Assembly (NCBI GenBank): GCA_015680685.1
Contig: MNCI01014441.1
Location: 678,124-742,123 of the forward strand
Reading direction: 5' to 3'
DNA length: 64,000 bases
DNA from: Gnetum montanum
Lineage: Eukaryota; Streptophyta; Gnetopsida; Gnetales; Gnetaceae
This document shows positions 45,315-56,074 of this stretch, in pieces. The position numbers and the translations under genes are program-made. The notes under the pieces were generated by a model, which was not told where the DNA came from, ran no database searches, and worked only from the letters and a program-made list of their open reading frames with translations. How positions within the stretch are numbered: the first letter of the stretch is position 1; every line of letters begins with the position of its first letter.

Positions 45315-47198
45315 TTAGGGTTCACACACTTGATTAGAGTTGACATAGTGAGGCAAGTTATAAGATGTGGTTAATTTATAAGGAGTTGACCCACTATGGT
45401 ACTTGTGACCGTAAGATGGTATGCAAGGATCAACATGTCTCCCCATGTGGCAATATTCATTAGGCCCCATGGTTGTTGGAGTATTGAGTGGTGGCCTTGA
45501 TAAGGTAACATGAGGCGTTGGGTTCGAAGAGGAAGATGCACCACAGTGTTGGATTTGTGCTGAGTTGGCAGATGCAATGGTTTCTGAATTATGGTGTCCC
45601 TTTCGATAGTCACATCTAAAGAAGGAACACCTTCGACGTTGTGAAGGACCTCCACTATTGTTGACAATAACAGCACAAGTAATGTTTGTAGGTTGGTGTT
45701 GTGGTGCAAAATCTTTTGGCATAGCTAGCGGTGATGTAGAAGGGGGTGAAGTATGAGAATGTTGAGGTTGAGGAGAAGTGTAAGGTACATGAGGTGGTGA
45801 TCTTGTTGGAGAGGACATGGGTGGATAGTACTCGGGAGAATGATAACGATGAGGTGAGGTAGAGGATGCTGATCTTGTTGGAGAAATAGGGTGTTGAACA
45901 TAATAAGCATTTGGTGCTGGGACATACGAAGGGTATGGTCCAGTTGGCGGTGGCCTCCCCCACGACTGAGGTTTTTGCCACTGTGGTTGGACACAGTATT
46001 TTTGTACGAACTCTGGATGTAACATTCCTCCCCAATGCTCATGTAAATGTGACAAGATTGGACATTGACCTTTGGGGTGATCGTACAAGCAAATATTACA
46101 TTGATACATATGATTGGTAGTTGAGTTCTTATCCTTATTATCTTCTACCCTTCTTTCTGATTATCTAGTGGGGTTCTGTCCTGTTTCTTGGTTCATCATG
46201 GTTCGTCCTCTAACAATGTTGGCATATTCTCCACATCTTTCATGTACCCAGTCCGTCATCTTATTAATCTTTGCCTCAATTTCATCTAGTGATTGCAAGA
46301 TTGGCAAAGATGATTCCACCTCCGTGAAGTGAGTTGATTTCTCCTCTTCATGATCATGGACCCTTGTTAAGTTGAGATTTTGGTCCTAGTGAGAACTTTC
46401 AACATTCTCCCATTTGGCTATTTCTCCTTCTTCTTTTGCTATCCTCTTAATAAGCTCTTGGAATTGATGGGTTCGTACCTCATATAGTTGACCTCGGGTG
46501 TACATCCCTAGGGTCTCCCTTGTTTCATTAGGGAGCCCATCTATGATATGGTACATTAGCCTTTCCTCGAAGAACCCATGGCCTGGGTAGTTGTTTAATA
46601 GTGCATAATATCTTTCTAAGGCCATGTCCAAGGGTTCATGTTGCACTTGTTTTCATTCTTGGATTTTTCTCCTCAAGGCTGACACTCTCGCATAGGTTTG
46701 ATATCTTTCGTTGAAAATTTCTACCATTGTTGGCCAACGTCAGATTGATTTGGGTTTTAACAACCTATACCATACTTTTGCTTGGCCAACGAGTGTCATA
46801 GGAAAGAGCTTAAGCTTTTGCCACCCATTATCAATATTGTTCCATGTACAAGCATCATAGAAGGCTTGTAAATGTTGTTACGGATTTGAATCATAGCCTC
46901 CTGAAAACTTGGGAAAGTTTTTTAAATCAAGCACAGGTAGACAACTTTCCTTACGATGCCTGCGGGCTATTTGAACAGCCTCCTGTATTTCCGTTAAGCT
47001 TGTGGTGGCCAGTAGGGGTTCATCGTCATTAGGTAAGTTATGCTTTCGTGCGTTGGGACGATGTTGTCTTCATTTATGTTTATAAGAAACCCCCACCTTG
47101 GGTTGCGTACTCCAATCTTCATTGTCATAATATTTGTTGGTTCTCCAATGAATTGACCTACTAGTTTTTGCGTTGTCATAGTCTTGTGAGAGAGACAT
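45315..47198 (-). pseudogene. Gag of element E (best preserved)
   Basis: The ATG at 47198 gives MSLSQDYDNAKTS and HWRTNKYYDNEDW. Compared with C, about 100 residues of the Ser/Arg-rich region are absent, as in G. The capsid-like domain follows. An open stretch at 46646-46386 carries EPLDMALERYYALLNNYPGH, and the final 264 codons (46109-45315) are uninterrupted. They contain CNICLYDHPKGQCP, a knuckle with spacing C-x2-C-x3-H-x4-C, then a Pro/Ser/His/Tyr-rich tail ending before the stop. Few inactivating changes are visible, so E is probably among the younger insertions here. Confidence 0.78.
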
Positions 47199-47333
47199 GG
47201 TTGTGAAATTGTGTGTGAATTTATATGTGAATTTTTATAAATTTTTTCTTCCTAAAAGATATATCGTTAATTCCTTATACAATGATCTTGTATGATATAA
47301 CTAATCTAGATAACTAGCACCATCCTCGGCAAC

Positions 47334-47719
47334 NNNNNNNNNNNNNNNNNNNNNNNNNNNNNNNNNNNNNNNNNNNNNNNNNNNNNNNNNNNNNNNNNNN
47401 NNNNNNNNNNNNNNNNNNNNNNNNNNNNNNNNNNNNNNNNNNNNNNNNNNNNNNNNNNNNNNNNNNNNNNNNNNNNNNNNNNNNNNNNNNNNNNNNNNNN
47501 NNNNNNNNNNNNNNNNNNNNNNNNNNNNNNNNNNNNNNNNNNNNNNNNNNNNNNNNNNNNNNNNNNNNNNNNNNNNNNNNNNNNNNNNNNNNNNNNNNNN
47601 NNNNNNNNNNNNNNNNNNNNNNNNNNNNNNNNNNNNNNNNNNNNNNNNNNNNNNNNNNNNNNNNNNNNNNNNNNNNNNNNNNNNNNNNNNNNNNNNNNNN
47701 NNNNNNNNNNNNNNNNNNN
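47334..47719. other. Assembly gap (386 N)
   Basis: It covers the primer binding site remainder and first part of the 5' LTR of E. Apparent ORFs through it are artefacts. Confidence 0.98.
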
Positions 47720-47912
47720 GGCATACACTTGGGAAAATAATCTAACTCCTACGAAAACAAACTGAAAGAGTCTAGCTAAAAATGACAAAAAGATGCCTAA
47801 ATGAGGCGGAAGGCCCTCCTATTTATAGGCCGTTGCTAAATTGACGGGGCCGCGTCAACGCGGCCGCATATACAGGGCCCCATCGACGCATCGACTAATT
47901 AGCGCTTCATCA
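47720..47912 (-). repeat. 5' LTR of element E (visible part)
   Basis: Matches 42990-43235, ends GCGCTTCATCA, with minus-strand TATAAATA at 47827-47820. The promoter module is shorter than in the 3' LTR (one block around CGCGTCAACGCGGCCGC). Confidence 0.85.
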
Positions 47913-48061
47913 ATATATATGCTCATAAATTTGGTTTTTAGTTTTATCTAATGAAAGATACATAAATATTTTTGACTTCTAACACCTCTGATTCTTAAGG
48001 GAGAGAACAATTTTGATTTCAACAATCCTTACAAAGCTATAGAAATAAAGGTAATTGTACT

Positions 48062-49140
48062 ATCATCATCATCATCATCCTAGCCTTATCCCCACTACAT
48101 GGGATTAGCTATATAAGTTCTTTTCTACTAGCAATGAGGTGTTAGCTTAGTGATAAAACTCTTGATTTGAAAACTCTATGTTATGGGTTTGATTCCAATG
48201 GGTAACACTGAGTTATAAAAAGGCAACTTAAATTCTACAAAATTTTCATGTTTTTTAATTTTGGAAAACCTCCACTTTTATTAAGAGTTAAATAAGCATT
48301 AATATCTAAATCTTAGAGTGCACACCAAGTATGTTTAGTTCTATGTCGACAAATGATATGTTGTTCAAGTGCTTAGCTCATTGTTCGATAGGGATTTATA
48401 AGTAATATATTTCTAATAAGGCATTTCTTAGGTGGTTAGAACGTATAACTTATTGTTTAGAAGCTACAAGCTTTATTTCAATGGGTATCTTAACTTGTTG
48501 TACTAGTATGTTTTGGTTAAGTTTTACAAAAGTTTCATGTTAGCTACATGTCTTAAGTATACATATAGTCATCTAGTTTTATATTTAAGACATCATTATA
48601 TTCCTCTATAATTCTTTTAATATATCATTTTTGCCATATATCTTGTGGTGTATTTTATAGTCAAAGAGTTTCAGGTTTTAACACCTCCTAGTTTAGGTCT
48701 ACTTCTTTGTTATTTTCTTTTAACTTCAATAAACCAAATTTCTAATATGTTCATTTACTAGTCTTCTTAGCACATGACCAAACCATCTAAGATGACTTTC
48801 CTTAATATTCTCATCTCTATGTGTGAATGTGCCTAATACTCACTTTATCTTTTACCCTTGGCACACTTTCCTAGAAATGCACTTTATGGATTCCTTTTAT
48901 GTTTGATTTGGTCCTTTCAATTAGTAGATTTACACAATGTCTAATGCCAATGATATATTTGTTATTTTCCTATTGTTCTTATATTTACTCGCATGTTCAA
49001 ATGTAACACAACTTTGCTATTAACAACCTCCCAATGAGGATGGACAATTTTTTGGTTTTCATGAGTTTCACTCCATAATTTTTATCATAGACATGGATGA
49101 AATAGATAAAAAGGGTCATCATTTGGAGGCTAAATGTTCA
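48062..49140 (-). mobile_element. LINE remnant (non-LTR retrotransposon 3' part)
   Basis: On the minus strand near 48800-48730 the frame reads SHLRWFGHVLRRLVNEHIRN. This contains the RWFGHV motif that follows the reverse transcriptase domain in plant LINEs. The 3' end lies at 48119-48062, with a (GAT)n tail preceded by CCCATGTAGTGGGGATAAGG, typical of LINE 3' ends in plants. The interior is degraded and interrupted by a SINE-like insertion. The right boundary is uncertain. Confidence 0.55.
48133..48235 (+). mobile_element. SINE-like element, second type
   Basis: Box-A-like GTTAGCTTAGTGATAAAAC and box-B-like GGGTTTGATTCC, about 50 bases apart. Closely similar to 56470-56590. Confidence 0.55.
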
Positions 49141-49152
49141 TATTTACTAAGG

Positions 49153-49365
49153 TAATATCCCCTAGAAGGGTTGGTGGATGAGCAAAAGATTAATCTTTTT
49201 TTGATTGGTTATGTCCATGCTCAAACCTAGATCTTAGTCAATACTCATCCTATTAAGGCAAAGTCCCAAAAGAGTTGATTTCTATGCCTAGGTTCAAATC
49301 TAGTTCCTATGATTTAAGAAATGAGCACCTTACCATTACTTCAAATTAAGCACCTTATGGCCACT
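49153..49365 (-). mobile_element. SINE-like element (same type as 16083)
   Basis: On the minus strand GTAATGGTAAGGTGCTCATT is followed by the box-B-like GATTTGAACC and by TTTTGCTCATCCACC, all matching the copy at 16083-16246. Confidence 0.6.
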
Positions 49366-51009
49366 AGTATAAATGAATATATATTTTTTATCTAATTGAT
49401 AGTTTTTCTACTATCAAGCACTTGTGTGTGTGTGTGCGTGCGTGTGTGTGTGTGAGATTTGTCTCACATGGGTTATGAGATTTTATTAAATAATAGCTAT
49501 AAATTTATAACAAGGAATTTTCACATTTTGAAAGATGCATGAATTTTTACTATTTGCATCTAGGTTAGGAGGTGTTAAATCCCAAAAAAATAAATAATAA
49601 GTAAACATTTCAAAATACATCAAATCATCAACATAGAAGAGACAATTTAAAGAAAAAGCCTAATAGTTTTGGGGATGCCTTCTTAGGTTTTCCATCTTTA
49701 CAATTGATCTTTAAAAGCTTTGCCTCTAGAGTAGGAAAAGGATCAAGCCTTGCCCTTGTTCAAAAGTGCCTTCACAGATTTTGACTTCTTACTAAAGGGC
49801 TTCTTAAAGAGAAGAATAATAATCTCTTTAAAGAAAACTAAAAGCAATAATCTCTGAGAATCTAATACTTTTCATCTAGGTTAAAACATAAGGCCCATAT
49901 AATCAACATGGACATAGTATGAGAAGGTTAAGGGAGGAAGTGGTATTGAAACCCAAAATAATTTGACCATAAGTAGATCCCATGACATACAACAAATGCA
50001 TATGTAACTCCTCATATTTTGAGTACCTTGAGTTAGTATCCATTATTATGTTCCCGAATTCTTTGAAGTGTGTTATATACGTTGGTCTTTATGGATGCTC
50101 TTAGTGGATAGATAGATGTGATGTTTTGATGAGATGATTGTTATACATTTATGTTACTTATGCATTATGATGTGCTATGCTTTATGCATTGACCTAGTTG
50201 AATGAGTTGACAAGTACCCTGGATATTAGCTAGAGCTTGTGGGTCACATCAACATGTATGTGGCATGTTGCTCAACTTGATTTCTTTAAGTTTAGCATGC
50301 TTGGCTAGGAGTGCCTTGATGTAATCATGTACCTTGTCTCTTACTAATATTTGTTAGATTGGTGTGAATGCTTCAAGGCTTAGTTTAATTGTTGTGCATG
50401 TCTTGTTTAAATTCTTCTTGTAGCAATTACCAAGCAAGAGCCTTTGACTCCCTTCCTTGTCTTTAATGACTCTTCCAAGTTGTACAATTAACATAAACAT
50501 GTGGTAGCATTGTAGATTTCTTACCTTGTATAAGTCTTATGATAACACACTAGTGTGAGGACTCATGTGATTGGGAGTTTTTGTGCATATGTCTAGCTTT
50601 CTTATTAACATAGTTTTCTTATACTCAATTAGATCTAATTGTATGATGGATTTGAAGCATCATGATTAAAATTTATTAACGCTCTTTTACATTTAAGATT
50701 TTGTTACATTCCTAGTTGTTTTCCTTGGATTCAAGTGTCTTCTTCATCATCTTAGCACAACATAGTTGTGCATTATGCCTCCATTAGATTCATGCCATAA
50801 TGGATAAAACAATCAAGAAGTATATGAGCATTTTCATCTTACAACTGAAACCACAAGAACATGACCAATCACAATGGTGGTTAATAACGATACTTATTGC
50901 AACTCATCGTAAGGTCATGACTTGGTTGTAGTCCTCTATCATGAGCCGTAATATGATCATGGTATGATCCCTTCTAGTTTGGATTGACCATTAAGGTAGC
51001 AATGGTGGT
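49366..51009. other. AT-rich spacer with a (TG)n tract and one dispersed repeat
   Basis: (TG)n at 49423-49454. 49725-49870 is similar to 57484-57700 (GTAGGAAAAGGATCA then CTTGC). No gene recognised in the rest. Confidence 0.5.
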
Positions 51010-51170
51010 TGATGAGACGCGATTCGCATAGGCCACGATATCACATCCCTTGCGATATCGCGGTCCGCCTCCAAATCTATAAATAAGAGGCAGCACTCCC
51101 CTCATTTCTGATCCTATGCTAGAAGTAGCGAAGCTCTAGCGGATTGATCACCCCAAAGATAGAATATATG
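51010..51170 (+). repeat. Truncated LTR fragment (U3 and promoter end)
   Basis: TGATGAGACGCGATTCGC, then CACGATATCACATC and TGCGATATCGCGG, then TATAAATA at 51078-51085 and GTAGCGAAGCTCTAG. It matches the beginning of the LTR of G and then stops. Confidence 0.75.
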
Positions 51171-52198
51171 GTTCCAACACCATATATTTTTATTGTGCCC
51201 CAATTGCAGATGCCTCAACATACTCCTTGGAATCAAAGATATGACTTATCAACCACAAGCTACATGCTCTTGGTATGGGAACTATGTCACGTCTAATCAT
51301 CCAAAGACATTAGTTGCAGTCTAATTTGACCTTTTCACATAAGAAATGATTAATTTATAATTTTGTTAAGGAAAGTAAATCAACATGTTTGCATAACATT
51401 GGTCACTTCGTTGGACCATGCACCTTGCCATGGATAAGTTCCAAATTCAGTCCAAAGAAATGTGATAATTTGACATTATAATGTTATAATTTTACATATA
51501 GTTATAATGGGAAAGCTTTTTGCACATCGAAGATTCGAAATTAATGAGTTTCGTCTCCACTTCATTTTAAGAAAGATACCTTGTCAGCATCTTTAAGAAA
51601 GAAGGATCACGTTCAAATTTACATTCTCTTGTGGTAATTAGAGGTAACGGCGACTTTAACACTTGAAAAACCTGTAATTGTCTACAAAGTTGTTATCCAT
51701 CTCTACCAAGAGATCACAAAAAGCTTTTTACGATTAAGCACCTTTCTCTGTACTTCCAGAAGAGAAGAAAAAAAAACGCTTTTCATAATTTTCTATTATT
51801 TTCCTTAATAAGGGGGTCAGGAGAGAGGAGAAACTTAACGAATTGCCAAAAAAATTGAAAAATATTTGGCCCCAGCATCAACTTGGTCGGCTGCGGCACT
51901 TGATAATTCAAGCATATTCCAGCAGATATCTCTGGCGTATACCAAAGTGTTCCAAAAATTCGATGCTGGATTCTCATCCTCAGTGGGTAGGACAACAATT
52001 TGATCGTCATAACCAGAGCATTCATTACGAATTAAATACTCGGATTTTCGAGTTACACACGTCTATCCTTCCTGAATCAAAACTATCATATCTTACTATG
52101 GTACATGTTAAGAAAGACGATGAGCTGACCAAAGACTGGAAAAGACCTGTGAATTGAAAAATACTGTACACGCGGCAAATCGGATGGTGCAACCTCTC
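51171..52198. other. 3' flank of the DGAT3 gene
   Basis: Includes the presumed 3' UTR adjoining 52198. No clear canonical AATAAA was fixed. Short ORFs here have no recognisable similarity. Confidence 0.4.
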
Positions 52199-54170
52199 TC
52201 ACGCTGACGCTGGCAGAGGCAGAAGCTCAACCTGGACTGGACTTCCGAGAAGATGGCGAGACAGAATCAGATCAACGTCTTTGAAGCCAACGCCCAGATG
52301 CAGGGTTCGAAGTTCCTGATCATTTTCGCACCTCACATTTGGTGCGCTTCTGCAGTTTCCCATGCACTTGCACGCCACGGCTTCGACCAAGCCCTCGGCC
52401 CTGCATCTCTGGATGCTGTTCTGGAATTTGCTCAGAAGCTCCGCTCCCCCGGATTTCCGACACTTGCCTCCCATGCAGACTTGAATCGAGCTTCTTACTT
52501 TTGTTCCCGATTCCAGCTTCTGCGCTGCCTCTGCAAGGTCCCGCTGCAACTCTGCGTCGGCGCTGCCCCCTGAAGAAACAGTTTCTATGTTCTTTGGAGG
52601 ATTCATCGTCTCTGCCGTTGCCAAGGTTGTTGCCATCGTTTGATTGTTGGCTTCGTCGAGATTGCTTTGAATTTCTTGAGAAAGAAAGCGATTGCTGCAG
52701 TCCTCGTTACCAGGATTTCTACCGATCTGCTGGAGCTGCGCTCTGGTTGCGACTTGGCAATCTCCGTCTGAGGACACAAATAATGAGGTTTCAGCGTTCT
52801 CGCTTTTCATTATCATCTTCCTGCTCTCCTTGAGTGCCTTTTTCTCTGCCTTCTTCTGACGTTTCCTTTCCTTGCGTTCGGCCTTGGCCTGTTCAACCTG
52901 TCTTGAAATCATCTCAAGTGCTTCCTGTAACACATTGAATTTTGATTAGATGAGCCTGAGCGGAACTTAAACAGGGTATGCAGAAACTGAAGCAATTTTG
53001 TATTTCCCGTTAAAACAGAATTTCCACCAGGGAACTTTCCAAAGACCTAACAGCGAAAATGCAGAAAACGAGGAAAAGGAAGGTCGTTACAGCGAACAAA
53101 AGGTGTCATAGACGAAATATTAACACGTGAAATTTTCAGAAAAGAAGCGCAATAGAACAAACACAAGAACGCTTCAAGAAAACAAAAACGAATTCAAGAA
53201 CGCGTAAAGAAAACTTGAAAAAAGCCAACAGCAAAACTTGGAAAAAAGTCTTTCCGTAGAGAGCACTCGCAAAGCAACCGAAAATCACAGGAAAAAGTCA
53301 AAAAGTCCTACAAGCTAAAAGAATTCCCTGGAATACCTGAACATCAAGAGAAGAATAACAATCTACTTACAACGGGAGATGAAACAAAATTAAATTAAAA
53401 CTTACAGAGAGGATCTGTGCTCTGACGCTGTCGGCAACAGGAGCATCCGAAACGCTCCCTCCAGTGGATGACGTCGAAAGAAGTGCGGAGAAATCTCTGG
53501 AAAGTTCATCGAGGCGTTTCAACTTCTTCTTCTTCAAAACCGCTCCAACTCCGGCTCCGGCACCCGCGCTACTGATCAAAGCCTCGAGAGCACGTTGCTT
53601 CTTCTTGAGCCCGTTGCCGCAGGACACAGAGAAAAGCCTAAGATAGCAGAGTTTTGCAAAAGGCAAATCAAAATTTACAAACTCAGAATGCACAATTCAC
53701 AAATAAGTGAAATAAACAATTCCCAAAGCATGTCGATTCGGAAAGTGCAATCACAATCTACAATACAGACGCTCACTTGCAAGTACACTCTACAAAGCTA
53801 CCGCGCCGCGGCAACTAGTAACCATTCCAGACAAATTCCTTCCACAATTTCTAGCGAAAACGCACTCGCATTTCCAGAACAAACGATCATTCACGCTTCT
53901 TCTTTTACAAATCGCAATCAATCAAAACTTACGCTGAAAACACTCGATAACGGCAATTCAAAATCATGTTCTTTAGCAATCGAAATTAACGGAGACAAAA
54001 CACTCAAAAGATCATTCAAAGCCAAAATCCACAAAAATGCGAACAAAACGCCTAAAACACGAGTCGAAATCGTACCTTGAGCGCAGCGACGACGAAAACG
54101 AAGAGGAATAACAAACGGCGTGGCTCTGATCCGCGAAAAAGGCGCAGCTTCTGGCCGAGGTGCCGGCCAT
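52199..54170 (-). CDS. DGAT3: DGAT3-like soluble diacylglycerol acyltransferase, [2Fe-2S] thioredoxin-like domain
   Basis: Three exons: 54170-54076, 53637-53406, 52924-52199 (stop included), with GT/AG ends and consistent phases, predicting 319 residues. Residues 1-35 are Ser-rich and Arg-containing (MAGTSARSCAFFADQSHAV), compatible with a plastid transit peptide. Basic stretches follow (KKKQRALEAL, KKKKLKRLDEL), then a Lys/Glu-rich helix (about 86-115) and a low-complexity linker. The C-terminal domain has IQVCMGGKCRKSGG (Cys228, Cys233) and VACKCMGNCRSAPNV (Cys263, 265, 269), then LHLGVGFKDVDLILS. This is the cluster-binding pattern known for plant DGAT3, which esterifies diacylglycerol with acyl-CoA. 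Angiosperm homologues are, as I recall, somewhat longer. The start was chosen because AMAG is shared with the copy at 18810; an in-frame upstream codon at 54194 is possible. The name is by motif recognition, not a search. Confidence 0.85.
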
Positions 54171-54210
54171 GGCGTATTCCACTGCCAACACCAAAAAAAC
54201 AAAAACAAAA

Positions 54211-54260
54211 TCCTCCTCCTCCTCCTACTCCTTCTTCTTCTTCTTCTTCTTCTTCTTCTC
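54211..54260 (-). repeat. Purine-rich trinucleotide tract in the 5' leader of DGAT3
   Basis: The plus strand shows (TCC)n then (TTC)n, so the transcript would carry a GAA/GGA-rich leader 40-90 bases upstream of the start codon. It creates a spurious Arg-rich ORF in another frame. Confidence 0.75.
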
Positions 54261-54367
54261 GTGCGCCGCAATTACAGACCAAAAGTCGATTCAACCATAA
54301 TCTTCTTCTTCTCCTCCAAAAATTTGTGCTCCTCAGGTACCCAAAAAACGACTCTGCTTCCGGGCAC

Positions 54368-54376
54368 CTTATATAG
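54368..54376 (-). promoter_or_regulatory. TATA box of DGAT3
   Basis: The minus strand reads CTATATAAG in a GC-richer context, 198 bases upstream of the chosen start codon. Transcription would start near 54340, leaving a leader of about 170 bases. Confidence 0.6.
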
Positions 54377-54434
54377 CAGTTGCCCGATCGGATGGCGTGT
54401 CGCCACGCGATTGGGTTAACTGTGCCCAGTGTCA

Positions 54435-54794
54435 ACGTGGACCAATAGCGAGCTCGCCACCCCGCCTCCACACGCACACACGGCGAGCCTTGTGGTTCGC
54501 CAAAACGGACACACTCTTCGGTGGCCTCGGCGCCGTATGATCCCAACTTCCCAAGAGCGACGGACCAAATCCTTCCACGTCTCTGCCACGTAAGCGGGAA
54601 CCATGGGCCCCATTCCACGTGGGATAGCTTTTTAAAATTCGGCACAGCTTTTTCCGCAACTGCCGACCCCTCTGATTGATTGGAACAATAAATTGGAAAT
54701 AAAGTGCGCAATAAATCTAACAGACTGTTTGTTCCGATTTATTTAAGTTCCGCGCAGTCGATCAACTTTTCAGACGTCCGTTGCAAGTCACGTG
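54435..54794 (-). promoter_or_regulatory. Cluster of ACGT-core elements (G-boxes) upstream of DGAT3
   Basis: Perfect CCACGTGG at 54615-54622 and CACGTG at 54789-54794. Further ACGT cores at 54435-54438, 54577-54580 and 54588-54591. CCAAT-type pentamers occur at 54442-54446 and near 54675. bZIP and bHLH factors bind such sites, and ABA- or seed-related control would fit an oil-synthesis gene, but that is inference. Confidence 0.5.
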
Positions 54795-55680
54795 GGGTCG
54801 GCGGCAAAAGTCGTTAATAGGATTCCTTCTGCCAAACGCTAAACTTAGCTTTCGTAATGTTATCTACTTATTTTCAACAAAAACTTAGACGATAATGTTG
54901 CCCAGTCAAGTAAGGCAGGGTGAGTGATTTGTTTGTTTCACGTCCTTTTCATTATCATGCATGTTCCTTGTTCCTGATGAGCCTTGTTCCTTTTTTTAAT
55001 AAATTACCATTGTCCCATCTGTCTCCTCTTATGATGGAGGCGACCTCATCTTTCTTTTTTCTTTTAAAGTCTTTTCTTTCAAAGAAATTGCATTTGTTAT
55101 CACATGGAGCATGTTGTCCTTGGGATTCACGATGAAAATATTTGGAATTTTGGTTGCAGACATTTCATTCATTGAACCCTTTTCCAAGTAGAGTTTTAAA
55201 ACATATTTACCCCATCAACAAATTATAGTGCAGACCTTCCTTTCATTGAACCCTTTTCCCAAGCACAGTTTGAAAACAAATTTACCGTCAACAAATTTTA
55301 TTGCACCCCTTTTATTCATTGAACCCTTTCCCCAGGTAAAGTTTTAAAACAAATTTGCTCCACCAACAAATTTTACCAAAGCCATCACTTTCGTCAATAG
55401 TGGCAATGGTTTCGTGCACGGTAGAGATATGCCATCGATTGGACAACAATAAAGCAAAGTATGCCTTTAAAAATGTCAACTGTGGATAAAGCGTGATCTC
55501 AGGTTCTTGTTTTTCTTTCAATCAGGCAGGCTATTAGTTGGCTACTTTCGAAAAAAACATATTCTATTTGCGTGCGGTTTCCATAAGGCATACAAGAAAT
55601 GTCCAGGTCAATAAATTGAAATCAAGATCGAATACTTGGCCGATATAATCCTGAGAGTCACCTCATTAATTTTATAGTAG
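54720..55680. repeat. Upstream region of DGAT3, duplicated at 57955-58740
   Basis: Shared blocks in the same order include ATTTAA.TTCCGC..AGTCG, CTTAGCTTT.GTAATG, CATCACTTTCGTCAATA versus GTGTCATCAATAATGG, ATGGTTTCGTGCA, and ATATTCTATTTG.GTG. Indels are frequent. Confidence 0.7.
55165..55385. repeat. Tandem repeat, three units of about 73 bp
   Basis: Units start near 55165, 55241 and 55312. Each has CATTGAACCCTTT.CC followed by AGTTT.AAAACA.ATTT and CAACAAATT. Confidence 0.8.
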
Positions 55681-55842
55681 GCCTCATGATTAAGGTCATG
55701 GGAGAGCGCATGGTGAGCATTATCTCAGCGTGAAAATATATATTTTTTATTACTATATATATTTTAAAGCATTTGATTTGCTGCGGTAGTAGAATTTGTT
55801 GTTAATAAAGCATTACTCACTTGGTTAAAGCGTGTCGCTTCA

Positions 55843-55979
55843 TCCTACCTTTGTCCACAAGTATGATTGCAAGAAGTATGCAAAGATAAATATATTTTCA
55901 AGAACTATGGTTCCTACCTTTGTCCACAAGTATGATTGCAAGAAGTATGCAAAGATAAATATATTTTCAAGAACTATGG
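55843..55979. repeat. Perfect tandem duplication, 2 x 69 bp
   Basis: Both 55843-55911 and 55912-55979 read from TCCTACCTTTG to AAGAACTATGG without a visible difference, which suggests a young event. Confidence 0.9.
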
Positions 55980-56074
55980 CACCATAGGATAAAGGCACTA
56001 AGTTCAATATTATTTTTGTTTGGAAAAAAAAAACACTTTCTTAGTATATGGTCTAAAAAAATTATATTTGTGAG

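Larger units (their letters stand above)
42341..47912 (-). mobile_element. Element E: gag retrotransposon with internally deleted ORF2
   Basis: LTRs at 42341-43235 and about 47345-47912 (partly N). Flanks ATGTA and ATATA match at four of five bases. In element orientation: 5' LTR, partial primer site at the edge of the N run (GTTGCCGAGGATGG), near-intact gag (47198-45315), linker, ORF2 reduced to its two ends (43854-43364), polypurine tract and 3' LTR. It is a close relative of C that lost the middle of ORF2. Confidence 0.85.

Noticed and set aside
45725-46042. Overlapping 105-126 codon ORFs inside gag of E (and equivalents at 25907-26320 and 3277-3480)
   Set aside because: They are alternative-frame readings of the Pro/Ser-rich Gag tail. 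The 264-codon frame with the zinc knuckle is the real one.
47306-47788. Long ORFs of undefined residues
   Set aside because: They run through the N gap and carry no information.
51783-52157. Short ORFs on both strands downstream of DGAT3
   Set aside because: No recognisable domains, conflicting strands. Best explained as chance frames in the 3' flank.
52339-52833. 164-codon plus-strand ORF rich in Cys and Ser
   Set aside because: Antisense shadow of DGAT3 exon 3. No similarity of its own, and the minus strand has the recognisable domain.
54170-54194. Upstream in-frame start for DGAT3 at 54194
   Set aside because: It would add eight residues (MVLAVEYA). The copy at 18810 has a different upstream extension (MESA) but the same MAG start, so 54170 is preferred, though not proven.
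53918-54271. Arg-rich ORF starting MRRTRRRR opposite the trinucleotide tract
   Set aside because: It arises from reading the (TTC)n tract of the DGAT3 leader in another frame. The true exon 1 frame is different and matches the second gene copy.
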